NCBI RefSeq assembly: GCF_006439395.2
Contig: NZ_CP083950.1
Span: 4,092,001 to 4,156,000, forward strand
Direction: 5' to 3'
From: Mesorhizobium sp. B4-1-4
Lineage (GTDB): Bacteria; Pseudomonadota; Alphaproteobacteria; Rhizobiales; Rhizobiaceae
DNA: 64,000 nt
Shown here: positions 53,942 through 61,756 of the stretch, piece after piece
How the letters are laid out: each line of letters starts with the position of its first letter
Numbering within the stretch: position 1 is the first letter of the stretch
Notes under the pieces: generated by a model
Databases searched by the model: none
Seen by the model: only the letters and a program-made list of their open reading frames with translations
Told to the model about the DNA's origin: nothing
Position numbers and translations under genes: made by a program

Positions 53942-54110
53942 CGTCATCCTGTGGCGGAGCAAGGAGCGAAGCGACGCGGCGCAGACCATGGGATCCAAGC
54001 CGTGACCTCGAAGCGTTGCCTCAGTGCAGAACGCTGCATCGTCGGCCGAGATCGCGGCATGGATCCTTGGGTTCCGCGACGGAGCTTCGCCACTGCTTCG
54101 CCTGACGACG
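53942..54110. repeat. Palindromic repeat between convergent genes, copy 2
   Basis: Homologous to 30025-30230: CGTCATCC, GAGCGAAGCGACGCG and CATGGGATCCA blocks, with a complementary right arm ending CTGACGACG. It lies between the 3' ends of the dehydrogenase gene and phnF. Confidence 0.85.
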
Positions 54111-54117
54111 TTGGGGA

Positions 54118-54903
54118 CTAATTGATCACCGACAACTTCAGTTCGACCCGCTCTGCCGGAAAGCGCGACTCCGAAAACTGGATCGGCTGGCCGTCGGGCG
54201 TGACGTTGACGGCGACCGTGACCAGCACGATGGCGCCGGGCTGCAGGTCGAGGTCGGCAAGGTCGGCCGCATCGGCATGGCGCGCCGACAGCACGGTCGA
54301 TTGCCGGAGATAATCGTCTATTCCGAAACGCGCCAGCGACGCCGTGACCGATCCTGTCTCAGCCATGGCCTTGTCGATACCGGCAAAGCGCCTGGCATCG
54401 AACCAGCCGGCGGCGCGCGATACCGGCCGTCCATCGGCTTCGCCGCGTGTCTCCAACCTTATCACCTCGGTCCCCCTGGCCAGCCCAAGCCCCTCGGCGA
54501 CTCGCTGGCTGGCAGGCTCGACCGAGGAGGCAAGCAGCACGATGTGCCGTTCCGACGTCTGCCCCTGCAGGCCTGTTGAAAAGCGCGTGCGCGCGCCGAT
54601 CGGATAGGAGAGCCGCGTGCGCGACAAGACGAAGGTGCCGCGTCCCTGCTCCGCCCGCAAAACCCCTTCCTGGACAAGGGCCGATATGGCGCTGCGCACG
54701 GTGTGACGATTGACGCCATAGCGTTCGGCCAGCACCACCTCGGGCGGCAGCGCGGCATTCTCGGCGAAATCGCCGATGGCGATCGATTGCAGAATCTTGT
54801 CGGCGATCTGGCGCCATAACGAAACGCCGCTGCGTCGCTCTATGCTGTCGGCCATTTGCTGCCCGATCATCCCCTGGCCCACCCTCTCGATCTTGTCATC
54901 CAC
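54118..54903 (-). CDS. phnF: Phosphonate metabolism regulator PhnF (GntR/HutC family)
   Basis: A 261-residue repressor. The wHTH (about 25-95) contains AERYGVNRHTVRSAISALVQEG and a wing EQGRGTFV. The UTRA effector domain (about 110-255) includes EVIRLETRGEADGRP and a C-terminal FSESRFPAERVEL. It is divergent from phnG and ends near a palindromic repeat. It probably senses a phosphonate or C-P lyase intermediate and represses the phn operon. Confidence 0.93.
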   Translation of the reverse strand: MDDKIERVGQGMIGQQMADSIERRSGVSLWRQIADKILQSIAIGDFAENAALPPEVVLAERYGVNRHTVRSAISALVQEGVLRAEQGRGTFVLSRTRLSYPIGARTRFSTGLQGQTSERHIVLLASSVEPASQRVAEGLGLARGTEVIRLETRGEADGRPVSRAAGWFDARRFAGIDKAMAETGSVTASLARFGIDDYLRQSTVLSARHADAADLADLDLQPGAIVLVTVAVNVTPDGQPIQFSESRFPAERVELKLSVIN

Positions 54904-54931
54904 CCGTCATGGACTCACGCTAGATAAAGAG

Positions 54932-54963
54932 TATAATTTGTATAGTCGTCTATATCAATAGAC
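54932..54963 (+). promoter_or_regulatory. phnG promoter with PhnF operator candidate
   Basis: TATAAT at 54932-54937 is a perfect -10 box on the plus strand. GTCTAT-ATCA-ATAGAC at 54948-54963 is a palindrome immediately downstream, in the region a repressor would block. The ATG of phnG is 26 bp further on. Confidence 0.65.
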
Positions 54964-54989
54964 AAATTTAACAGCAAGGAAAACAGGCG

Positions 54990-55451
54990 ATGCGAGGACA
55001 GGAAGCCCGCGACCAGGCCGACCGGAAGGCCGCCATGGCGACGCTGGCGCAATCGAGCGGCGACGACATCGTCCGGCTCTGGAACGAGGCCGGCCTGCCT
55101 TCGCAAGCCGAGCTGCTGCGCGGTCCCGAAACCGGCCTGGTGACGCTGCGCGGTCGCATCGGCGGCGGCGGTGCGCCATTCAATGTCGGTGAAGCGACCG
55201 TCACCCGCGCCACTGTCCGGCTGCCGTCCGGACAGGTCGGCCATTGCTACGCGTTTGGCCGCGACAAGCAGAAGGCGAAGCTGGCGGCCATCGCCGATGC
55301 GCTGTGGCAGGACCCCGCCCACCGCACCGAGGTCGAGACCAGGCTGATCGCGCCTTTGCGGACTGCGCTCGCCACTGCCCATGAAAAGCGCCGCGCCGAG
55401 ACGGCGGCAACGAAGGTGGATTTCTTCACCATGGTTCGCGGAGAAGACTGA
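54990..55451 (+). CDS. phnG: C-P lyase core subunit PhnG
   Basis: A 153-residue subunit of the PhnGHIJ complex, which with PhnI makes the methylphosphonate ribose triphosphate intermediate from ATP. LRGPETGLVTLRGRIGGGGAP and FNVGEATVTRATVRL are the family core. AAGGAAAACAGG precedes the start. Its stop overlaps the phnH start. Confidence 0.95.
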   Translation: MRGQEARDQADRKAAMATLAQSSGDDIVRLWNEAGLPSQAELLRGPETGLVTLRGRIGGGGAPFNVGEATVTRATVRLPSGQVGHCYAFGRDKQKAKLAAIADALWQDPAHRTEVETRLIAPLRTALATAHEKRRAETAATKVDFFTMVRGED

Positions 55452-56062
55452 TGGACATCGCAGCCCAATCGATCGAGGGCGGATTCGCCGATCCGGTCTT
55501 CAACGCGCAGACCGTTTTCCGAGCGATCATGGACGCGATGGCGCGGCCGGGCAGCGTGCAGCCCCTGCCGGTTCTTGCCCGCCCGCCGGCGCCGCTTTCG
55601 ACAACCGCCGGTGCCATCGCGCTGGCGCTCTGCGACAGCGACACGCCGCTCTGGCTCGACCCAGCCCTGCACGCCTCCGCGGCGGTCATCTCCTGGCTTG
55701 GCTTCCACACTGGCGCGCCGCTGGCCAACACGCCCGCCGACGCGCATTTCGCCTTTGTCGCAACGCCCGCCGAGATGATGGCGCTCGACGGTTTTTCGCA
55801 GGGCACGCAGGATTATCCCGACCGCTCGACGACCCTGATCCTACAGGTTAGCGAGCTCGGTTCGGGCGTCCCGTTGCGGCTCGAAGGCCCCGGCATCGAG
55901 ACCAGCGCCACGATCGCGCCGGCACAGATGCCGCGTCATTTCATCGAGCAGTGGAAGCAGAATACCAAGCGCTTTCCGCGTGGCGTCGACATCATCCTCG
56001 CCGCCGCCGACGGCATAGCTTGCCTGCCGCGCACGACGCGCATCAAGACGATGGAGGCGTAA
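55451..56062 (+). CDS. phnH: C-P lyase core subunit PhnH
   Basis: A 203-residue core subunit. IEGGFADPVFNAQTVFRAIMD is the N-terminal family signature; LPVLARPPAPLST, LRLEGPGIE and FPRGVDIILAAADGIACLPR follow. TGATGG couples it to phnG. It is non-catalytic, with a PLP-transferase-like fold. Confidence 0.95.
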   Translation: MDIAAQSIEGGFADPVFNAQTVFRAIMDAMARPGSVQPLPVLARPPAPLSTTAGAIALALCDSDTPLWLDPALHASAAVISWLGFHTGAPLANTPADAHFAFVATPAEMMALDGFSQGTQDYPDRSTTLILQVSELGSGVPLRLEGPGIETSATIAPAQMPRHFIEQWKQNTKRFPRGVDIILAAADGIACLPRTTRIKTMEA

Positions 56063-56063
56063 G

Positions 56064-57176
56064 ATGTATGTCGCGGTAAAGGGCGGCGAAGCCGCAATCG
56101 CCAATGCCCACAGCCTGCTTGCCGATCGCCGGCGCGGCGACCGTTCGGTGCCGGCGCTGCGCCTCGACCAGATCGTCGAGCAGCTGGCGCTCGGCGTCGA
56201 CCGGGTGATGAGCGAAGGCTCTCTCTATGACCGTGAACTCGCCGCGCTCGCCATAGTCCAGGCGCGCGGCGACATGATCGAGGCGATCTTCCTGGTGCGT
56301 GCCTATCGCACCACGCTGCCCCGCTTCGGCTACAGCAACCCGATCGACACCGGCACAATGCTGGTCGAGCGGCGCGTCTCGGCGACCTACAAGGACCTTC
56401 CCGGCGGACAGTTGCTCGGCCCGACTTTCGACTACACGCACCGCCTGCTCGATCCCGGGCTGGCCGCAGGCGCCGATGTCGCCGAACCCTTGCGGCGCGA
56501 CACGGAAGTGCAGCCCATGCCGCGCGTCTCGGCCATCCTCGCCCGCGAAGGCCTGATAGAACCCGACGGCGAGATGCCGCAGGACCATGTCCCCGGCGAC
56601 ATCACCCGCGAGCCGCTGGAATTCCCGATGGCACGCGACATCCGCCTGCAGGCGCTGTCGCGCGGCGACGAGGGTTTTCTGCTGGCGCTCGGCTATTCCA
56701 CCCAGCGCGGCTATGCCCGCAACCACCCCTTCGTCGGCGAGATCCGCATCGGCGAGGTCGAGTTGGAGCTCGACGTTCCCGAACTGCCCTTTGCCGTGCC
56801 GCTCGGCACGGTGCGGGTCACGGAATGTCAGATGGTCAACCAGTTCAAGGGATCGGCCAAGGCGCCGCCGCAATTCACCCGCGGCTACGGCCTCGTCTTC
56901 GGCCAGAGCGAGCGCAAGGCGATGGCCATGGCGCTCTGCGACCGGGCGCTACGCGCTTCCGAACTCGGCGAGGATATCGTTGCCGCCGCGCAGGACGAAG
57001 AATTCGTCATCTCGCACTCCGACAATGTCCAGGCGACCGGCTTCGTCGAGCATCTGAAGCTGCCGCACTATGTCGATTTCCAGGCAGAGCTCGACCTCGT
57101 ACGCCGCATGCGGGCCGAGTATGAGGCCCGCGAAAACCCCGCGAAGGCGGAAGAGAAAAGGGAGGCCGCGGAATGA
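56064..57176 (+). CDS. phnI: C-P lyase core subunit PhnI
   Basis: A 370-residue nucleosidase-like subunit that displaces adenine from ATP with phosphonate, giving the ribosyl phosphonate triphosphate. MYVAVKGGEAAIANAH is the typical start, and GYARNHPFVGEIRIGEVEV-like and GYGLVFGQSERKAMAMAL are conserved. A His-containing C-terminal HLKLPHYVDFQ is present. Starts one base after phnH and overlaps fosX by 4 bp. Confidence 0.96.
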   Translation: MYVAVKGGEAAIANAHSLLADRRRGDRSVPALRLDQIVEQLALGVDRVMSEGSLYDRELAALAIVQARGDMIEAIFLVRAYRTTLPRFGYSNPIDTGTMLVERRVSATYKDLPGGQLLGPTFDYTHRLLDPGLAAGADVAEPLRRDTEVQPMPRVSAILAREGLIEPDGEMPQDHVPGDITREPLEFPMARDIRLQALSRGDEGFLLALGYSTQRGYARNHPFVGEIRIGEVELELDVPELPFAVPLGTVRVTECQMVNQFKGSAKAPPQFTRGYGLVFGQSERKAMAMALCDRALRASELGEDIVAAAQDEEFVISHSDNVQATGFVEHLKLPHYVDFQAELDLVRRMRAEYEARENPAKAEEKREAAE

Positions 57177-57592
57177 TCGACGGCCTATCCCACATGACCT
57201 TTATCGTGCGCGATCTCGGCCGGATGACCAGGATTCTCGAGGGCGTGTTCGATGCGCGCGAGGTCTATGCCAGTGACGCCGGACAGTTCTCGCTGTCGCG
57301 CGAAAAATTCTTCCTGATCGGCGACATCTGGATCGCCATCATGGAAGGCGAGCCGCTGCCGGAGCGCAGCTACAATCACGTCGCCTTCAAGATCGATGAC
57401 GCCGATTTCGACCGCTATGCCGAGCGCGTCGGCAAGCTCGGGCTTGAGATGCGCCCGCCGCGCCCACGCGTCGAGGGTGAGGGCCGCTCGATCTATTTCT
57501 ACGACGACGACAACCACATGTTCGAACTGCACACCGGGACGCTCAACCAGCGGCTGGCGCGCTATGCCAAAGGACTGGAAGTCTCAGCATGA
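57173..57592 (+). CDS. fosX: FosX-type fosfomycin hydrolase (VOC family)
   Basis: A 139-residue vicinal-oxygen-chelate enzyme. Metal ligands are His7, His69 and Glu118; the general base Glu44 of FosX is present in SREKFFLIG. Known: the M. loti enzyme encoded in its phn operon hydrates the fosfomycin epoxide using Mn2+ and also has a weak glutathione-adding activity. It lies between phnI and phnJ with 4-bp overlaps on both sides, so it is a true operon member. The natural substrate may be an epoxyphosphonate or a related compound. Confidence 0.92.
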   Translation: MIDGLSHMTFIVRDLGRMTRILEGVFDAREVYASDAGQFSLSREKFFLIGDIWIAIMEGEPLPERSYNHVAFKIDDADFDRYAERVGKLGLEMRPPRPRVEGEGRSIYFYDDDNHMFELHTGTLNQRLARYAKGLEVSA

Positions 57593-58506
57593 CCGACATC
57601 GCCACCTACAACTTCGCCTATCTCGACGAACAGACCAAGCGGATGATCCGCCGCGCGATCCTGAAGGGCATCGCCATCCCCGGCTACCAGGTGCCGTTCG
57701 CCTCGCGAGAAATGCCGATGCCTTACGGCTGGGGCACCGGCGGCGTCCAGGTCACCGCTTCGATCATCGGACCGGACGATGTGCTGAAGGTCATCGACCA
57801 GGGCGCCGACGACACCACCAATGCCGTCTCGATTCGCGCCTTCTTCAAGAAGGTCGCCAATGTCGCGGTGACCACCGATACGGCCAGCGCCACCATCATC
57901 CAGACCCGCCACCGCATCCCCGAACATCCGCTGACCGCAGGCCAGGTGCTGGTCTATCAGGTGCCGATCCCGGAACCGTTGCGGTTCCTCGAACCGCGCG
58001 AAACCGAGACGCGGAAAATGCACGCGCTGGAGGAATACGGCCTCATGCATGTGAAGCTCTACGAGGACATCGCCAAGCACGGCCGCATCGCCACCACCTA
58101 TGCCTATCCGGTCAAGGTCGAGGGCCGCTATGTGATGGATCCTTCGCCGACGCCGAAATTCGACAATCCCAAGATGCACCGCTCGCCGGCCCTGCAGCTG
58201 TTCGGCGCCGGCCGCGAAAAGCGCATCTACGCGGTGCCGCCCTTCACCGACGTCGTCAGCCTCGACTTCGAGGACCATCCGTTCGAGATACAGACCTTCG
58301 ACCAGCCCTGCGCGTTGTGTGGAGCCGAGAATGTCTATCTCGACGAGGTCATCCTCGACGACCATGGCGGCCACATGTTCGTCTGCTCCGATACCGACCA
58401 TTGCGAGAAGCGGCGCGAAGAGGGTCATCGCGGCCATCTTGCCCCTGAAACCCACGTCGCTTCGGGAACCCATTCTACCCCGGAAACAATGGAGCCGGCA
58501 CAATGA
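57589..58506 (+). CDS. phnJ: Carbon-phosphorus lyase PhnJ (radical SAM)
   Basis: A 305-residue catalytic subunit that cleaves the C-P bond, forming 5-phosphoribosyl 1,2-cyclic phosphate and an alkane. The four cysteines C241, C244, C266 and C272 stand at the same positions as in E. coli, in QPCALCGAE and FVCSDTDHCEK. Gly32 in AIPGYQVPF corresponds to the glycyl radical residue. The C-terminus is longer than usual by a His/Thr-rich tail. Overlaps fosX and phnK. Confidence 0.97.
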   Translation: MTDIATYNFAYLDEQTKRMIRRAILKGIAIPGYQVPFASREMPMPYGWGTGGVQVTASIIGPDDVLKVIDQGADDTTNAVSIRAFFKKVANVAVTTDTASATIIQTRHRIPEHPLTAGQVLVYQVPIPEPLRFLEPRETETRKMHALEEYGLMHVKLYEDIAKHGRIATTYAYPVKVEGRYVMDPSPTPKFDNPKMHRSPALQLFGAGREKRIYAVPPFTDVVSLDFEDHPFEIQTFDQPCALCGAENVYLDEVILDDHGGHMFVCSDTDHCEKRREEGHRGHLAPETHVASGTHSTPETMEPAQ

Positions 58507-59279
58507 CCGACGAACCGCTGCTCCGCGTCTCGGCGCTTTCCAAATTCTATGGCTCGCGCGTCGGCTGCGACAACGTCTCCTTCGACCTGTGGCCGGGCGA
58601 GGTCCTGGCTGTCGTCGGCGAGTCCGGTTCCGGCAAGACGACGCTGCTCAACTGCCTGTCGACGCGGCTGCTGCCTTCTTCTGGCACCGCCAGCTATCGC
58701 ATGCGCGATGGCCAGTTCCGCGAGCTCTACCGCATGAGCGAGGCCGAGCGCCGCTTCCTGATGCGCACCGACTGGGGCTTTGTCCATCAGAACCCGGCCG
58801 ACGGGCTGCGCATGACGGTGTCGGCCGGCGCCAATGTCGGCGAACGGCTGATGGCCGTCGGCGACCGCCACTATGGCAGGATCCGCGCCACGGCCGTCGA
58901 CTGGTTGTCGCGCGTCGAGATCGAGGAAGACCGGATCGACGACGAACCGCGCGCCTTTTCCGGCGGCATGCGCCAGCGTCTGCAGATCGCCCGCAACCTC
59001 GTCACCGGCCCACGGCTGGTGTTCATGGATGAGCCGACCGGCGGCCTCGACGTGTCGGTGCAGGCCCGCCTGCTCGACCTCTTGCGTGGCCTCGTCACCG
59101 ATCTTGGCCTCGCGGCCATCGTCGTCACCCACGACCTCGCGGTGGCTCGCCTTCTGTCCCAGCGCATGATGGTGATGAAGGACGGCCGCGTCGTCGAAAG
59201 CGGCCTCACCGACCGCGTGCTCGACGACCCGCGCGCGCCCTACACCCAGCTTCTCGTTTCCTCGATCCTGCAGGTTTGA
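58503..59279 (+). CDS. phnK: Phosphonate C-P lyase ATP-binding protein PhnK
   Basis: A 258-residue ABC-type ATPase that docks on the C-P lyase core rather than on a membrane. Walker A is GESGSGKTTLL, signature FSGGMRQRLQIARNL, Walker B LVFMDEPTGGLDVS, H-loop VTHDLAV. Overlaps phnJ by 4 bp. A 45-bp inverted-repeat element begins 20 bp after its stop. Confidence 0.96.
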   Translation: MTDEPLLRVSALSKFYGSRVGCDNVSFDLWPGEVLAVVGESGSGKTTLLNCLSTRLLPSSGTASYRMRDGQFRELYRMSEAERRFLMRTDWGFVHQNPADGLRMTVSAGANVGERLMAVGDRHYGRIRATAVDWLSRVEIEEDRIDDEPRAFSGGMRQRLQIARNLVTGPRLVFMDEPTGGLDVSVQARLLDLLRGLVTDLGLAAIVVTHDLAVARLLSQRMMVMKDGRVVESGLTDRVLDDPRAPYTQLLVSSILQV

Positions 59280-59298
59280 TGATGCTCGCTCCGGCGTA

Positions 59299-59451
59299 CC
59301 CCCCTCTGGCCTGCCGGCCATCTCCCCCTCAAGGGGGGAGATCGGATGTCGCGTCGGCTTTCGCCAATCTTCAACGTTGCAGAATGAGCGAGGCAAAAGA
59401 GGTGCTGATCTCCCCCCTTGAGGGGGAGATGGCCGGCAGGCCAGAGGGGGG
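59299..59451. mobile_element. MITE/RIME-like element with perfect 45-bp inverted repeats
   Basis: Arms 59299-59343 and 59407-59451 are exact reverse complements. They flank a 63-bp centre without coding content. Each arm itself contains an internal palindrome CTCCCCCTCAAGGGGGGAG-like block and the string GGCCTGCCGGCC. The perfect identity suggests recent insertion or gene conversion. No target duplication is evident. It separates phnK from phnL, which are close together in many operons. Confidence 0.85.
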
Positions 59452-59502
59452 CGCTTGGCGCCACGCAGGATCACTATCGAATGGCGACCGGAGGACTTTC
59501 TG

Positions 59503-60210
59503 ATGCCAACCCCGCTCGTTGTCTCCGATGTCGCCAAAAGCTTCACCATGCATCTGCGCGACGGCATCAAATTGCCGGTCGTCGCCGGCGTCTCCTTCTC
59601 GATCAAGGCTGGCGAATGCACCGTGCTCGGTGGTCCCTCCGGCGCCGGCAAGAGCTCGATCCTGAAGATGCTTTACGGCAACTATGCCGTCGACGAAGGC
59701 CAGATCATCGTCAGCCATGAAGGCGGCCTGATCGATCTCGCCAATGCCAGCCCGCGCACCGTGCTTGCCGTGCGCCGGCAAACCATCGGCTATGTCAGCC
59801 AGTTCCTGCGCACCGTGCCGCGCGTCTCGGCGCTCGATGTCGTTGCCGAACCGCTGGTCGAGCGCGGCGAAGAGCGCGAGAAAGCCAGAGACAAGGCGCG
59901 CGCCTTGCTGGCGCAGCTCAATTTGCCGGAAAAACTCTGGGCGCTGCCGCCGGCAACCTTCTCGGGCGGCGAGCAGCAACGCGTCAACATCGCGCGCGGC
60001 TTCATCACCGAGCATCCCATCCTGCTGCTCGACGAGCCGACCGCCTCGCTCGATGCCAGGAACCGCGACGTGGTGATCGAACTCATCGCCGCCAAGAAGG
60101 CAGCGGGCGTCGCCTTGCTCGGCATCTTCCACGACCATGATGTCCGAGAGGCGGTCGCCGACCGCGTCATCGACGTTACCGCCTTTGCTCCAGGAAAACT
60201 CGCCGCATGA
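59503..60210 (+). CDS. phnL: Phosphonate C-P lyase ATP-binding protein PhnL
   Basis: A 235-residue ABC-type ATPase. The ATG at 59503 has GGAGGA upstream; longer frame codons fall in the repeat. Walker A is GPSGAGKSSIL, signature FSGGEQQRVNIARG, Walker B LLLDEPTASLD, H-loop FHDHDV. It associates with the C-P lyase complex in the cytosol. Overlaps the next gene by 4 bp. Confidence 0.95.
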   Translation: MPTPLVVSDVAKSFTMHLRDGIKLPVVAGVSFSIKAGECTVLGGPSGAGKSSILKMLYGNYAVDEGQIIVSHEGGLIDLANASPRTVLAVRRQTIGYVSQFLRTVPRVSALDVVAEPLVERGEEREKARDKARALLAQLNLPEKLWALPPATFSGGEQQRVNIARGFITEHPILLLDEPTASLDARNRDVVIELIAAKKAAGVALLGIFHDHDVREAVADRVIDVTAFAPGKLAA

Positions 60211-60824
60211 CCAGGAAATTGTCGGAGACACCGTTGGTCCACCCGACAGCGGAGGTACACAATTCGACACTCGGCCGCTGGACCGAGATCGCCGACCGCA
60301 GCCGGGTTTCGGAGAGCGAACTCGGCGACTATTCCTACATGATGCAGGACTGCGCCGTCTGGTGCACGAGGATCGGCAAGTTTGCCAACATTGCGGCAAG
60401 CGTACGCCTCAACGCCACCAACCACCCGACCTGGCGGCCGACGCTGCACCACTTCACCTACCGCGCCTCCGACTATTGGGACGACGCCGAGCACGAGAGC
60501 GAGTTTTTCGCGCAGCGCCGCGCCAAGCGCGTCACCATCGGTCACGACACCTGGCTCGGCCACGGCTCGACCGTGCTGCCCGGCGTCACTGTTGGTGACG
60601 GTGCCGCGGTCGGCGCTGGTGCGGTGGTCTCCAGGGATGTCGCGCCTTACACCATCGTCGCCGGCGTACCGGCAAAGCCGATCCGCGAGCGCTTCGACCG
60701 TCGCACCGCGGAACGCTACCAGGCGCTTGCGTGGTGGGATTGGGACCATGCGAGGCTGCGCGCCTCGCTGGACGATTTCCGCGAGCTCGAAGCGGAAGCC
60801 TTTCTGGAAAAGCACGGCGGATAG
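60207..60824 (+). CDS. Phosphonate-locus hexapeptide-repeat acetyltransferase
   Basis: A 205-residue left-handed beta-helix transferase. Repeats (VHPTAEVHNSTLGRWTEI, SRVSESELGDYSYMMQ) are followed by HHFTYRASDYWDDAEHE and the terminal domain IGHDTWLGHGSTVLPGVTVG. It belongs to the phosphonate-metabolism hexapeptide group often found with phnL and is coupled to it. The substrate, perhaps an aminoalkylphosphonate, is not shown. Confidence 0.88.
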   Translation: MTRKLSETPLVHPTAEVHNSTLGRWTEIADRSRVSESELGDYSYMMQDCAVWCTRIGKFANIAASVRLNATNHPTWRPTLHHFTYRASDYWDDAEHESEFFAQRRAKRVTIGHDTWLGHGSTVLPGVTVGDGAAVGAGAVVSRDVAPYTIVAGVPAKPIRERFDRRTAERYQALAWWDWDHARLRASLDDFRELEAEAFLEKHGG

Positions 60825-60909
60825 GCCTCCGCCGCACTGTAGGGATCAGCCGGGTTTCACATCCCTGACACAGGACTCGGACAGGACGCCATCTCCCAAG
60901 GAGATCGCC

Positions 60910-61620
60910 ATGCTCGACACTGTCAGACCCTCGCTCGCCGGATTCTTTGCCGGCTACAATCCGACGCCGCCGGCGCACCTTGGCACGCGCTACGATGCAT
61001 CGGGCAACTTTCTCCTCGAGCCCGGCAACACCGTCGTCAGCCATCTGGTCGGCGGCTCGCCCTCCGAAGCGGTGGTGCTGGCCGTGCGCGATCGGATGAC
61101 GGCAATGCCGGATGCCGACCGCCTTGCCTTCACGCCGGTCTCCAGCCTGCACATGACGCTGTTCCAGGGCATCATCGAATATCGCCGCCGCTTGCCTTAC
61201 TGGCCACAGGATGTGCCGCTCGACACCAGCATTGACGCCATGACCCGCCTCTATCTGGAACGCCTGAAGGGTTTCGAAGGCTTGCCTCCCTTCAACATCA
61301 AGGTTATCGAGGTCGTGCCGACCGGCCTTACCGTTGCCGGCGCGACGGACGAGGACGTGCGCATCATGCGCGAATGGCGCGACGCACTCGCGGTGCCGTT
61401 CGGATACCGGCACCCTGATCACGAAACCTACGTCTTTCACATCACCTTCGCTTATCAGATCCAACGGCTTGCGGATGACAGGGCGTCGGCATGGCAGGCG
61501 CTGTTCGACGATTGCCTTGCGCTTTTCGTACGGCAGGCCCCGGTGATCGAGATCAAGCATCCCGCATTCTGTGCGTTCCATGACATGAAGCATTTCGAGG
61601 AACTGCTGGTGCTCGGCTGA
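60910..61620 (+). CDS. DUF1868 / 2H phosphoesterase-like protein
   Basis: A 236-residue protein with AAGGAGAT before the ATG at 60910; the much longer frame upstream overlaps the transferase and is discarded. Two H-x-T motifs, His81-Met-Thr83 (SSLHMTLFQ) and His177-Ile-Thr179 (YVFHITFAY), mark the 2H phosphoesterase superfamily, which opens cyclic phosphodiesters. The location after the C-P lyase genes fits action on a ribose cyclic phosphate; this is inference. Confidence 0.85.
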   Translation: MLDTVRPSLAGFFAGYNPTPPAHLGTRYDASGNFLLEPGNTVVSHLVGGSPSEAVVLAVRDRMTAMPDADRLAFTPVSSLHMTLFQGIIEYRRRLPYWPQDVPLDTSIDAMTRLYLERLKGFEGLPPFNIKVIEVVPTGLTVAGATDEDVRIMREWRDALAVPFGYRHPDHETYVFHITFAYQIQRLADDRASAWQALFDDCLALFVRQAPVIEIKHPAFCAFHDMKHFEELLVLG

Positions 61621-61666
61621 TCGTCCCCTCCAAACGCCTGGCGCAGGCCTGTGGGTAGTAACAAAA

Positions 61667-61685
61667 CTGACATCAATCCGACACC
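61667..61685 (+). promoter_or_regulatory. Predicted Pho box upstream of phnC
   Basis: CTGACAT-CAAT-CCGACAC is two 7-bp half-sites on an 11-bp period similar to the PhoB consensus. It ends 72 bp before the phnC start. This suggests phnCDE has its own phosphate-starvation promoter. Confidence 0.6.
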
Positions 61686-61756
61686 GCAGGTTCATGGCGC
61701 TGCGCTAGCGAAGACCCAACAGACCTTCAATCGCGACTGGACTGGAGCCCGGCCCC

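Noticed and set aside
60382..61620. 412-codon frame ending in the 2H protein
   Set aside because: The first 176 codons overlap the hexapeptide transferase in another frame; AAGGAGAT and family similarity place the start at 60910.
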